From: Caproiciproducens galactitolivorans
GTDB taxonomy: Bacteria; Bacillota; Clostridia; Oscillospirales; Acutalibacteraceae
NCBI RefSeq assembly: GCF_026672255.1
Contig: NZ_JAPOHA010000004.1
Span: forward strand, 177,876 to 241,875
DNA: 64,000 bases
Reading direction: 5' to 3'
Shown: piece by piece, positions 1 to 8,054 of the stretch
Numbering within the stretch: position 1 is the first letter of the stretch
How the letters are laid out: each line of letters starts with the position of its first letter
Made by a program: the position numbers and the translations under genes
The notes under the pieces: generated by a model
Database searches by the model: none
The model's input: the letters and a program-made list of their open reading frames with translations, nothing else
What the model was told of the DNA's origin: nothing

Positions 1-618
1 CGCATCCTCCGGAACAACGGCAATCAGCCGAATTCCGGCAGCGTCAATAACAGAATCCAGATCCGGATAAACATTCTGCGTACGGAAGTTCCGGCTGCTG
101 AACCGGTTGATAATCAGCCGCTGCTGCCGTACCCCGTACTCCTCCAGAAGCGTACGCGCCTTCTTCGCGCCGTTCAGGCAAACCGGGTCGGGGGTGGAAA
201 CAACCAGCGCACGCTTCGCCGCGGCGATCGCGCTCTGGAATCCTCCGCCGACACCCGCTGGGCAGTCGATCAGCACATGGTCGTAATATCTGCCAAGCAC
301 GGAAAGAAGCTGTTTCATAATGTCGGGACTGATTAAATCGTCTTCCGTTGCGGGAGCGGGCATCAAAAACAGTCCTTCGGAAAAAGGACAGGAGTAAACC
401 GCCTTCAGTGGTTCCACGCGGCCGGAAACCACATCCGCAATATCGAAAACTTTCTGCTCTTCAACACCGAGCATATGGTCAAGGCAGCCAAGGCCCGCGT
501 CCCCGTCGATCAGCAGGACGCGCCTGCCCCTTTTCGACAAGGCAAAACCCAGGCCGGATGTTAAAGTGGACTTTCCCACACCGCCTTTTCCGGACGTAAT
601 TACGGTAATAGCACCCAT
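1..618 (-). CDS. minD: Septum site-determining ATPase MinD (3' part outside window)
   Basis: Membrane-associated P-loop ATPase that positions the division septum, normally by recruiting MinC to the poles. I translated the strand from the ATG at 618 (GAGGTC ribosome site just upstream): it opens MGAITVITSGKGGVGKST, the deviant Walker A motif with both signature lysines (about residues 11 and 16). It continues with LLIDGDAGLGCLDHMLG and VLIDCPAGVGGG, the Walker A' and switch segments typical of MinD. 206 codons are in the window; a full protein is about 265 residues, so the C-terminal amphipathic membrane helix lies beyond base 1. It is the last visible gene of the mreBCD-mrdA cluster. No minC lies between mrdA and minD, where many Firmicutes carry it. 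Confidence 0.95.
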   Translation of the reverse strand, partial: MGAITVITSGKGGVGKSTLTSGLGFALSKRGRRVLLIDGDAGLGCLDHMLGVEEQKVFDIADVVSGRVEPLKAVYSCPFSEGLFLMPAPATEDDLISPDIMKQLLSVLGRYYDHVLIDCPAGVGGGFQSAIAAAKRALVVSTPDPVCLNGAKKARTLLEEYGVRQQRLIINRFSSRNFRTQNVYPDLDSVIDAAGIRLIAVVPEDA

Positions 619-863
619 TTCATGACCTCATTCTCATACTACCACAAATTTTCAAGGTAGTCAAAGCGTTTTTCTTGTAATAATTGACCAAATTTAAAAA
701 GTTTATAAATTCTTAACAATTCCTGTTTTTGGATGGAAACACCGGTTTTCCGGCGATATACAAACAGCCGGGGGGAATTTTTGTCCGGCAGGTCAAACGC
801 GCTCGCATCCTGCCGCATTCGGAATATCCCGAACGCTGTCCAAAATAAACCGTGTTCCTTCTA

Positions 864-2987
864 TTAATGTGACGCGGAAGAGGCGGAGCCGGAAGACGCG
901 CCCGACGCCGCCGAAGAAGCGGACGGCATCACGATATTCCCTTTATCATCCACGGTTTTTCCGTAGAAGTAAGCGTCCAGAACATCCTTTGCAACGGAGT
1001 TCGCGTACAGGCCGGTCGCGCCGTGCTCCAAAACAACCGCGACGGCAATTTCCGGGTTGTCAAACGGCGCATACGCGATAAACGTAACGTTATCCGAATG
1101 GGGGGTCTGCACCGCCGTACCGGTTTTCGCGGCCAGCGGGATTCCGTAATTTTTAAACATGCTGCTGGCCGTACCGTCGGTTGCAACGCTGCGCATTGCC
1201 TGCTGCACGTAGGTGAGGTACGACGGGGAAACCCCGATATTATCCACTTCCTGCGGCTGGGTCTGCGATATCACGTTTTTTTGGGTGTAATCGGTCACTT
1301 TGCTGACCAGATGGGTTTTGAGCCGAACGCCGTTGTTCGCAATGGTCGCGGTATAGGCCGCAAGCTGGAGCGGGGTGAACTGGTTGTCGCTCTGTCCCAC
1401 CGCGGCTTCAACGGTATCGGCGTCCCACCAGGAACCGCCCGAAGCGGCGCGCTCCTCGCGGCCGGCGAGGATACCGGCGTTTTCGCTCAGTTCAATCCCG
1501 GTTTTTACGCCGAGCCCGAAATGTTTCGCGTAAAGGTTCATATTCGTAATTCCCAGCCGGTATCCCACTTCGTAGAAGAAGGAGTTGCTGGATTTTTCAA
1601 TGGCGTAATCCATGGTGATCATTCCGTAATTGCCGATACTTCCCAGGAGAAGGCCGGTGTCCGCAAAACGCCGGTAAACGCTGTTTCCTTCCAGCCGGGT
1701 GGAGGTGGTAACCGCGCCCTCCTGCAAAGCCGCCAGCGCGACATAGGGCTTTACAACAGAGCCGGGGGTAAACACGCCGTTGAAGGCGCGGTTGATCAGC
1801 GGCTTTGTTTTATCCTGAATCAGCGAGGTATAGTAGTTCGTATCATTCAGGTATTCCGTCAGGTCATAGGAAGGATAGGTGGAAGCGGCAAGCACGGAAA
1901 AGTCCTTGACCCGCAGCACGACCGCGGCGCCCGCCACGCAGTCTTCGCCGTGCGCGCTGGACGAACCCTTGTAATGCTGGGCGCAAAGCTTCAGGCCGTT
2001 GGCGCGCGCAGCCTCCACATTCTTTGCAAGCGAAGCGTTCAGCACCTTCTGAATCCGGCTGTCGATGGTTAAAACCACGGAGTTGCCCGAAACAGGCGCC
2101 GTTTTCACGGTTTCGGCCGCCAGCGAGCCCGAACCGGTGGTTTCCACCTGCTTTTCACCGGATTTTCCGCGGAGCATGCTTTCAAACGCCTGCTCAATAC
2201 CGCTTTTTCCAAGCCGGTCGTTCAGCGCGTAGCCCTTGCTGTGCAGTTTGTCGTATTCCTCCGGTGAAATCGCGCCGATGGTTCCGATAATATGCGGCGC
2301 AAGGCTTCCGTCCGGATACTGCCGCACCGTCGTGACCTTTGCCGTCGCGCCGGGCAGCTGCGAAGAATTCTCGCTGATGATTCCGACCGTATCGCGGCTG
2401 ACGTCGGGCGCGAAGGTATACGGCGCGGAAATGCCGAAAGCGGACTTCGTCATATTATAGCGGACGGAAATAATATTGCGCGTGTCCGCCGGGGAATACC
2501 CGTTCACTTCATACCGTTTTATCATTTCCGCCATGCATTCGTCGGCCGTGGCGTAGGAGTTCATATTCAGAAAATCCTTGGATTTCATCGTGGCGATTTC
2601 TTTATCCTCGCCCGGGATAAATTCATATTTCCCCTGCGCGTTAAGCCGGATGGGCAGAATATCCGTCCATTTTTCATTGCGCTGGGAAAGAAGATGAATC
2701 AATTGGTATATGGTCTTGTTCTGCGTCTTGGTAGGCATGTACGCCTTATCGAAAACAATGGCATAGCCCGTTTTGTTTACAGCCAGCCCGACGCCGTTCA
2801 CATCGACGATTTCGCCGCGCGCCGCGTCCATAACAACCGTTGAAGAGGTGGACCGATTTGCCGTTTCCAGAAAAGAGGCGCCTTTTAAAATCTGCCAGTC
2901 AACAAGGCGCAGCGTATAAACGGCCATAACGACGAAGACGATTGCTCCGCAGACAATGGCACGCGAATATTCTTTTAATTTCTCCAT
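864..2987 (-). CDS. mrdA: Penicillin-binding protein 2, elongasome transpeptidase
   Basis: Class B penicillin-binding protein of 707 residues that cross-links peptidoglycan during side-wall elongation together with RodA and MreBCD. One N-terminal membrane segment (about residues 8-27) is followed by a PBP dimerisation domain and a C-terminal transpeptidase domain. All three active-site motifs are visible: SxxK in FTPGSVVKPY, SxN in EKSSNSFF and KTG in AAKTGTAV. The last ~20 residues are a low-complexity Ser/Ala/Gly tail. Start at 2987 has an AAGGAGG site. It lies 27 bp downstream of mreD, so it is probably co-transcribed with mreBCD. Confidence 0.95.
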   Translation of the reverse strand: MEKLKEYSRAIVCGAIVFVVMAVYTLRLVDWQILKGASFLETANRSTSSTVVMDAARGEIVDVNGVGLAVNKTGYAIVFDKAYMPTKTQNKTIYQLIHLLSQRNEKWTDILPIRLNAQGKYEFIPGEDKEIATMKSKDFLNMNSYATADECMAEMIKRYEVNGYSPADTRNIISVRYNMTKSAFGISAPYTFAPDVSRDTVGIISENSSQLPGATAKVTTVRQYPDGSLAPHIIGTIGAISPEEYDKLHSKGYALNDRLGKSGIEQAFESMLRGKSGEKQVETTGSGSLAAETVKTAPVSGNSVVLTIDSRIQKVLNASLAKNVEAARANGLKLCAQHYKGSSSAHGEDCVAGAAVVLRVKDFSVLAASTYPSYDLTEYLNDTNYYTSLIQDKTKPLINRAFNGVFTPGSVVKPYVALAALQEGAVTTSTRLEGNSVYRRFADTGLLLGSIGNYGMITMDYAIEKSSNSFFYEVGYRLGITNMNLYAKHFGLGVKTGIELSENAGILAGREERAASGGSWWDADTVEAAVGQSDNQFTPLQLAAYTATIANNGVRLKTHLVSKVTDYTQKNVISQTQPQEVDNIGVSPSYLTYVQQAMRSVATDGTASSMFKNYGIPLAAKTGTAVQTPHSDNVTFIAYAPFDNPEIAVAVVLEHGATGLYANSVAKDVLDAYFYGKTVDDKGNIVMPSASSAASGASSGSASSASH

Positions 2988-3014
2988 GGCGAAACCTCCT
3001 TTTCCATGTACAAA

Positions 3015-3527
3015 TCATTCTTCCTTTTCGCGGATCTGCATCGCAAGCGCCCGGTTGAAAAAATAGGTGATGGGCATGACTGCAACGGTATAGCAAAAAC
3101 GCGGGATGTAATGGGCGGTTAAAGCATAGGCGGCATAGTCGTAGTTATAGAGCAGGTAGAAAAATACCCAGTGCAGAAAAAGCAGAACCCCTGTTACCAC
3201 GACCGCGGCAATCATCGAAGTTAAGAAATTGGTCTGAATCAGATTGGCCGCGAAAAGGCCGATCGCGTAGCAGGTTACGGAAAGCAGAAGCCCGTGGTAG
3301 CCCAGCACCGCGCCCCCGCCGAAATCGATCAGCAGGCCGCCGAGCAGGCCGAAGCTCATGCTTGCCACCTCGTTTTCAAACATGCTGATGGAAAGGGCCG
3401 CGGGGATTAAGAGCACCGGCCTTGCGCCGAACAGGCTTGGAACAAGCCCGGGCGTTTCCTGTACCATAAACAGTACCAGCAATTCGATTGTATAGGCCAG
3501 ATAGCGGATGTACTTCATCTTTTGCAT
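3015..3527 (-). CDS. mreD: Rod shape-determining membrane protein MreD
   Basis: Polytopic membrane protein of the elongasome, 170 residues with about five hydrophobic segments and no enzymatic motif. MreD family members are short and poorly conserved, so position carries much of the call: it sits directly between mreC and mrdA. Its ATG (3525-3527) follows the mreC stop codon without a gap, and its GGAGGAAAG ribosome site lies inside the end of mreC, implying translational coupling. A second Met three codons later (MKYIRYL) is an alternative start. Confidence 0.88.
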   Translation of the reverse strand: MQKMKYIRYLAYTIELLVLFMVQETPGLVPSLFGARPVLLIPAALSISMFENEVASMSFGLLGGLLIDFGGGAVLGYHGLLLSVTCYAIGLFAANLIQTNFLTSMIAAVVVTGVLLFLHWVFFYLLYNYDYAAYALTAHYIPRFCYTVAVMPITYFFNRALAMQIREKEE

Positions 3528-4403
3528 TTACTTTCCTCCGGAGGCGGAGGAAGCGGCGGAAAGCGCCTGCCCCTGTCCTTCAAAAGAAGTGATGACCATT
3601 ACGTCACGCACGCTTTTTACGTCGACAAAGGGTTTCACTTCCGCGTAAAGCGATACGTCATATGGATCGTTTTTCAGCGCCGTAACCGTTCCGATCGCAA
3701 GGTTGCGCGGATAAACGCCGCCCAGCCCGCTGGTAACAATGATGTCGCCCGCTTTCACCGTTGTGCCGGCGGCAAGATAGCCGAGCTTTAACAGGCCGCT
3801 GTCCGCAAGCTTGATGTCGCTGCCGACAACGCCGGAGTCACGGTTCACCTTGTCGATGGCGCTGATTTTGGTGTCCGCGGAAAGAATCGTGGTCACGCGG
3901 CTGTAGCTGGCGTTCGCGCTGGAAATCCAGCCGACAACGCCGTTTTCGGTAATGACCGGGTCGTTGACGGAAATCCCGGAGGAGGTTCCCTTGTCGATCT
4001 GGAAATTGTAAAACAGGTCGTTCGGGTCGCGGCCGATTACCGCGGCGGAAACCGGCTTAAAGTCCTGATTTTCGCTTTTCAGTTCCAGAAATTTGCGAAG
4101 CTGCGCGTTTTCCTGCTGATACGTATAGTATTTGATTAATTTCTGATTCAGCTCGGCAACCTGCTTTTTCAGCGCGGCGTTCTCCGCCATCAGGTCGTCG
4201 TTGGAACGGGTCGTGGACTGCGCGGCAACCGTCGCGTTATTCGTTACAACGGTGCTTACCTTCTGCATCGGCGTCGACACAAAGCTGATCAGGTTCGCCG
4301 TGAAGGAGCTGTTGTTGCTCGCTGTAAAAAGCATCAGCCCGAACATAATAAAGATAACGGCGATTAAAATTTTAAAGCTGTTGGAATGGAAATAATCTTT
4401 CAA
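3528..4403 (-). CDS. mreC: Rod shape-determining protein MreC
   Basis: Bitopic protein linking cytoplasmic MreB to the extracytoplasmic wall synthases. I place the start at the TTG at 4401-4403 because a perfect AAAGGAGG lies about eight bases upstream; an in-frame ATG 25 codons earlier has no such site and would add an unlikely hydrophilic extension. From the TTG the protein is 291 residues: a membrane helix at about 8-28, a coiled coil at about 60-100 (NAALKKQVAELNQKL), then the beta-rich MreC domain with INDPV/ENGVVG-like segments. The C-terminus is a short Ser/Ala tail like that of MrdA. Confidence 0.93.
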   Translation of the reverse strand: MKDYFHSNSFKILIAVIFIMFGLMLFTASNNSSFTANLISFVSTPMQKVSTVVTNNATVAAQSTTRSNDDLMAENAALKKQVAELNQKLIKYYTYQQENAQLRKFLELKSENQDFKPVSAAVIGRDPNDLFYNFQIDKGTSSGISVNDPVITENGVVGWISSANASYSRVTTILSADTKISAIDKVNRDSGVVGSDIKLADSGLLKLGYLAAGTTVKAGDIIVTSGLGGVYPRNLAIGTVTALKNDPYDVSLYAEVKPFVDVKSVRDVMVITSFEGQGQALSAASSASGGK

Positions 4404-4519
4404 AGCGGCGCCTCCTTTATGATCGGCCCAACCGCGGGCAGCGGAAAAATCCGGAAAACGCCCGCCTAAAAAGTGCAAAAAGCGGAGAGTGGCAACCCTC
4501 CGCTGTATTTTCTGAGAAT

Positions 4520-5533
4520 TTATCTTTTGTTGTTTTTATAATAGGAAGCCGGCATGCTCACTTCAAGAAGCTTGCCTGTTCCGTCCACAACACAATCCAG
4601 CGGGCTTTCGGCAATATGGACGGGCATTCCGGTTTCCTGTTCCACCAGTTTGTCCAGTCCGCGGAGCAGCGCGCCGCCGCCGGTAAGCATAATGCCGTGG
4701 TCAATGATATCGGCGGAAAGCTCCGGAGGGGTTTTTTCCAGCGTGGATTTTACCGCGTCAATAATCAGCGCGAGCGGATCGCTCAAAGCTTCGCGTACTT
4801 CCTCGGCGGAAATGGTTACGTTCTTCGGCAGACCGTCTACCAGGTTGCGGCCCTTGATTTCAATGGTTGCATTCTCATTGTCTTCGGTCGGGAAAGCGGA
4901 ACCGATTTTGATCTTGATTTCCTCTGCGGTGCGTTCACCGATCAGAAGATTGTATTTCTTTTTCACATAGGAAATAATGGATTCGTCGAATTTATCACCC
5001 GCTACACGCACGGAAACGGAGGTAACAATATCCCCGAGGGAAATAACGGCAACTTCCGCGGTACCGCCGCCGAGATCGACCACCATGCTTCCGGTCGGCT
5101 CGCTGACGGGAAGTCCCGCGCCGATTGCCGCAGCCATGGGCTCTTCAATGAGTTCCACGTTATTGGCGCCTGCCTGACGGGCGGCGTCCTCCACCGCGCG
5201 GCGTTCCACTTCGGTTACGCCGGACGGGATGCAGATGATGATGTGCGGGCGGGAAAATGCGTTCGATTTTACTGCTTTGCGGATAAAATGCTTGAGCATG
5301 GTGGCGGTAATGTCGAAGTCGGCGATCACGCCGTCTTTCATCGGACGAACCGCGACAATGGAACCCGGGGTACGGCCGATCATATCCTTCGCCTGTGAAC
5401 CGACGGCGAGCACGGTATCGGTGCGTACGTCAACGGCGACAACGGAAGGCTCGCGCATCACGATGCCCTTTCCTTTCATAAAAACCAGCGTGTTCGCGGT
5501 GCCTAAATCGATCCCTATATCTTTTGAAAACAT
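4520..5533 (-). CDS. mreB: Rod shape-determining actin homologue MreB
   Basis: Actin-fold ATPase forming membrane filaments that orient cell-wall synthesis. The start at 5533 ([18 protein letters not shown]) has an AAAGGGG site and matches the family's N-terminus; a longer in-frame opening at 5608 adds 25 residues unlike MreB. Phosphate-binding loops are visible: GIDLGTANT near the N-terminus, [12 protein letters not shown] in the middle, and the adenosine motif [12 protein letters not shown] near the C-terminus. 337 residues is normal length. A 116-bp gap to mreC holds no obvious terminator, so one operon is likely. Confidence 0.96.
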   Translation of the reverse strand: MFSKDIGIDLGTANTLVFMKGKGIVMREPSVVAVDVRTDTVLAVGSQAKDMIGRTPGSIVAVRPMKDGVIADFDITATMLKHFIRKAVKSNAFSRPHIIICIPSGVTEVERRAVEDAARQAGANNVELIEEPMAAAIGAGLPVSEPTGSMVVDLGGGTAEVAVISLGDIVTSVSVRVAGDKFDESIISYVKKKYNLLIGERTAEEIKIKIGSAFPTEDNENATIEIKGRNLVDGLPKNVTISAEEVREALSDPLALIIDAVKSTLEKTPPELSADIIDHGIMLTGGGALLRGLDKLVEQETGMPVHIAESPLDCVVDGTGKLLEVSMPASYYKNNKR

Positions 5534-5637
5534 GAGTTTTATTTCCCCTTTCAAGACCTGGCAAAATTCAATCGTTCTTATTATAACCTTTATAGGTTGA
5601 TTTCTCAACTGTTAAATTGTGAACAGGTAATATTTCT

Positions 5638-6207
5638 CTATTTTCCATCTTCGGCTGTTTTCATGCCGGCTAAAATTCGATTAATTTTACCAATCGGAAG
5701 ACCCATTACATTGTAATAGTCCCCGTCGATCCGCTTAATAAACAGCGCGCCCCGGCCCTGAATGGCGTAGGCCCCGGCCTTGTCGAGGGATTCGCCCCGC
5801 GCGACATAGGAATCGATTTCGCTTTCACTCAGCGGATAAAACTCAACGGAAGTGCTCTCGTGGCCGCGTAAATATTTCCGGTTGTTGATAATGCAGTATC
5901 CGGTGTAAACCTGATGCACATTGCCCGCGAGCAGTTTGAGCATCGCTTTCGCTTCTTCCTCATTCTTCGGTTTGCCAAGTACGCGCCCCTTCAACACAAC
6001 GATGGTATCCGCACCAAGGACAATATCCTGCGGATGGAGCTTTGCCACCGCTTCCGCTTTGCGGGCGGCAAGAAGCTCTACAATCTGTATGGGAGGCGTT
6101 CCCCGGAGATATCCCTCATTGATATCGGCGGGTACAACGGTAAAATCATAGCCGGCCATTTTCAAAAGTTCGCTGCGGCGCGGCGATGAAGATGCTAACA
6201 GCAACAT
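5638..6207 (-). CDS. maf: Maf-family nucleoside triphosphate pyrophosphatase
   Basis: Maf proteins hydrolyse dTTP/UTP or modified pyrimidine triphosphates to monophosphates (house-cleaning) and in Gram-positives are linked to septum formation. The 189-residue protein opens with LASSSPRRSELL, the Maf signature, and has the later DTIVVLKGRVLGKP and Y.IQG.GA segments that form the substrate site. Start at 6207 is preceded by AGGAGG. Maf next to mreB is a conserved Firmicutes arrangement; here it lies between DUF4321 and mreB, all on the minus strand. Confidence 0.93.
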   Translation of the reverse strand: MLLLASSSPRRSELLKMAGYDFTVVPADINEGYLRGTPPIQIVELLAARKAEAVAKLHPQDIVLGADTIVVLKGRVLGKPKNEEEAKAMLKLLAGNVHQVYTGYCIINNRKYLRGHESTSVEFYPLSESEIDSYVARGESLDKAGAYAIQGRGALFIKRIDGDYYNVMGLPIGKINRILAGMKTAEDGK

Positions 6208-6217
6208 GATACTCCTC

Positions 6218-6484
6218 CTATTCCCTCACTTTAATTTTTATATAAGCCAGTATCGCGGCAAGCAGAAGTATCGCCTGCGCGACATTGATGCTGACAGTCA
6301 TTCCAAACGTGAATTTTACCACGGATAAATCCAGATCCACGGGCGAAAGCCCGAATTTCGCACAAGCGCCGAGCCAGGAAAGGGTTTTCATCCCTGCGCA
6401 GGACGTACCGATCACTTGCCCCAAAACCACGGCCAATACCAGCAGGATCATCAACAAAAGCGTCCGGATACCATTCTTCTTCAT
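6218..6484 (-). CDS. DUF4321 small membrane protein
   Basis: An 88-residue protein with two predicted membrane helices (about residues 7-25 and 60-82) separated by a loop. It resembles the uncharacterised DUF4321 family, which in Clostridia is typically encoded just upstream of maf and mreB, as here. Its ATG (6482-6484) overlaps the dut stop codon in an ATGA arrangement, so translation is probably coupled to dut. No catalytic motif is visible; a role with the elongasome is inferred from position only. Confidence 0.75.
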   Translation of the reverse strand: MKKNGIRTLLLMILLVLAVVLGQVIGTSCAGMKTLSWLGACAKFGLSPVDLDLSVVKFTFGMTVSINVAQAILLLAAILAYIKIKVRE

Positions 6485-6936
6485 TTCTTGATCTTCCGTT
6501 TTCCGGTGGACCCGAACCCGCCGTCGCCCCGCGCCGTTTCGCCGAGTTCATCGGTTTCCTCCAAAACGGGAAGAAGTACCGGCATTACGACCAGCTGCGC
6601 GCAGCGTTCACCCGGCTGAATCGTATAGGGTTTATCGCTCAGATTGGTAATTCCCACCAAAAGCTCGCCGCGGTAATCGCTGTCGATCACGCCGACCGCG
6701 TTGGGAAGCGTAATTCCGTGTTTTACGCCCAGTCCGCTTCGGCCAAAAACCAGCCCCACGGTGTTCCTGCCCGGCAGTTCAATGGCAATCCCCGTCGGGA
6801 TTTTGTAAAGCCCGCGCGGTTCAATCGTGACGGGCTCGTCCATGCAGGCATATAAATCCAAACCCGCCGCGCCCTCGCTTCCCCGCGTCGGCAAAACGGC
6901 TTTTTCATTCAACTTTTTTATTTTTAATGTTTCCAT
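6481..6936 (-). CDS. dut: Deoxyuridine 5'-triphosphate nucleotidohydrolase
   Basis: Trimeric dUTPase that converts dUTP to dUMP, preventing uracil incorporation and supplying the dTMP pathway. The five family motifs can be followed: GSEGAAGLDLYA (I), GRSGLG (II), GVIDSDYRGE (III), ERCAQLV (IV) and the C-terminal glycine-rich RGDGGFGSTGK (V) that closes over the substrate. I start at the ATG at 6936 (METLKIKKL), which has a GGGGTGG site and gives the usual ~150 residues; an upstream in-frame start adds 30 residues with no homology. First gene of the mre cluster. Confidence 0.94.
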   Translation of the reverse strand: METLKIKKLNEKAVLPTRGSEGAAGLDLYACMDEPVTIEPRGLYKIPTGIAIELPGRNTVGLVFGRSGLGVKHGITLPNAVGVIDSDYRGELLVGITNLSDKPYTIQPGERCAQLVVMPVLLPVLEETDELGETARGDGGFGSTGKRKIKK

Positions 6937-7054
6937 AAGCCACCCCAGTTTATGTATCAGGAAAGAACTCCCTCTTTTTGTGAAAATTATAGCAACAACA
7001 GAAAACGCATATATGCGTTTTTTCAAACAATGTAAAAATTTTTTTCTTCAGCTT

Positions 7055-7763
7055 CCTACCTTTTTTCCTCTAAACTGCCGCGGAGGAACGTCAATGAAAA
7101 CCACATAGAACGCGTGTCCCCCAAAGACCTTTTGGGGATACCTCCGGGGTGCAGGGGGCTTTTATGGAACCCTCCCGCCAGGGCAGGCTGAGCCTGCACG
7201 CACGTTTATAATAAGCTACCTTTTTTCTCTAAGCTGCCGCGGAGGAACGTCAATGAAAACCACAAAGAACGCGTGTCCCCCAAAGACCTTTTGGGGATAC
7301 CTCCGGGGTGCAGGGGGCTTTTATGGAACCCTCCCGCCGGGGCAGGCTGAGCCTGCACGCACGTTTATAATAAGCTACCTTTTTTCTCTAAGCTGCCGCG
7401 GAGGAACGTCAATGAAAACCACATAGCACGCGTGTCCCCCACAGACCTTTTGGGGATACCTCCGGGGTGCAGGGGGCTTTTATGGAACCCTCCCGCCGGG
7501 GCACGCTGAGCCTGCACGCACGTTTAAAATAATCTACCATTTTTATCTAATCTGCCGCGGAGGAACGTCAATGAAAACCACAAAGAAAGCGTGTACCCCA
7601 AAGGCCCTTTGGGGATACCTCGGGGTGCAGGGGGCTTTTGTGGAACCCTCTCGCCGGGAATTCAAAAGCCCCCTGCTCGTCCTTTGCCTACTTTCGGACG
7701 ATTCCGAAAGTAGGGGCCCGCCCGGCCTGAGGGCGAACTAAATCATTCCTGTAATTTGATAGG
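7055..7763 (+). repeat. R1 repeat locus A: four 159-bp tandem units plus cap
   Basis: The phrase CTGCCGCGGAGGAACGTCAA recurs at 7075, 7234, 7393 and 7552, an exact 159-bp period. Each unit holds an imperfect CCCCAAAG..CTTTTGGGG hairpin, GTGCAGGGGGCTTTT, and (units 1-3) a GCAGGCTGAGCCTGC palindrome and TTTATAATAAGC, a possible -10 box (TTTAAAATAATC in unit 3). After the fourth unit comes a cap: CAAAAGCCCCCTG (inverted against the unit's CAGGGGGCTTTT), a 12-bp-stem hairpin at 7687-7714, GGGCCCGCCCGGCCTGAGGG and a tail ending near 7763. Related loci: 50985-51363 (two units), and 58183-58459 and 63753-63950 (one unit each, opposite strand). Confidence 0.9.
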
Positions 7764-7980
7764 AAGGATAAAAGGAATAGGTTCGACCTGTCCGAAAACA
7801 GCAGGCAAGATGCAGGCTCAACCTTTTCGGGGAACCCCCGGCGAGGGTTCCCCACGCGAAAACAATCCACTGGATTGTTTTCACTCCCTTCCTGCGCTTT
7901 TAAAAGGCAAGGGAACGATGGGGCTCCGCCCCAAACCTCGCAAACTCTTGAAAAAGTTTGATTAAAACTTTCAATTTTTT
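7764..7980. repeat. Hairpin-rich intergenic stretch following R1
   Basis: No coding potential. Three inverted repeats follow one another: GGGGAACCC / GGGTTCCCC (7831-7856), AAAACAATCCA / TGGATTGTTTT (7859-7881), and GGGGCTCCGCCCC around 7920. The sequence then becomes A/T-rich. The opening phrase GGAATAGGTTCGACCTGTCC is shared with the R1 tail at 51375-51395 and 58150-58170, so part of this stretch belongs to the R1 neighbourhood. Function unknown; looks like accumulated small structured repeats. Confidence 0.6.
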
Positions 7981-7990
7981 TGACCTTAGC

Positions 7991-8052
7991 TCTTCCGTTG
8001 GAGGAGCACTGCCTGTGGCGCGGGGGAAATGGTAAAACAACACTGTGTGTCC
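7991..8052 (-). repeat. R1 right-hand module, isolated copy
   Basis: The stretch TCTTCCGTTGGAGGAGCACT ... GCGGGGGAAATGGTAAAACA ... ACTGTGTGTCC matches sequences at 50385-50450 and 58393-58459, where they lie beside R1 units. It ends two bases before the stop codon of the U32 peptidase gene (8055-8057). Confidence 0.7.
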
Positions 8053-8054
8053 AC

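Noticed and set aside
7094..7740. Tandem 53-residue peptides encoded by the 159-bp units (each ATG AAA ACC ACA follows GGAGG, period divisible by three)
   Set aside because: Units 1 and 3 stop after four codons (MKTT then TAG), unit 4 and copies C and D differ by indels or early stops, so the frame is not conserved. The hairpins are conserved instead.
7055..7763. CRISPR array
   Set aside because: Units are 159 bp of continuous repeated sequence with no unique spacers, and no cas genes are present.
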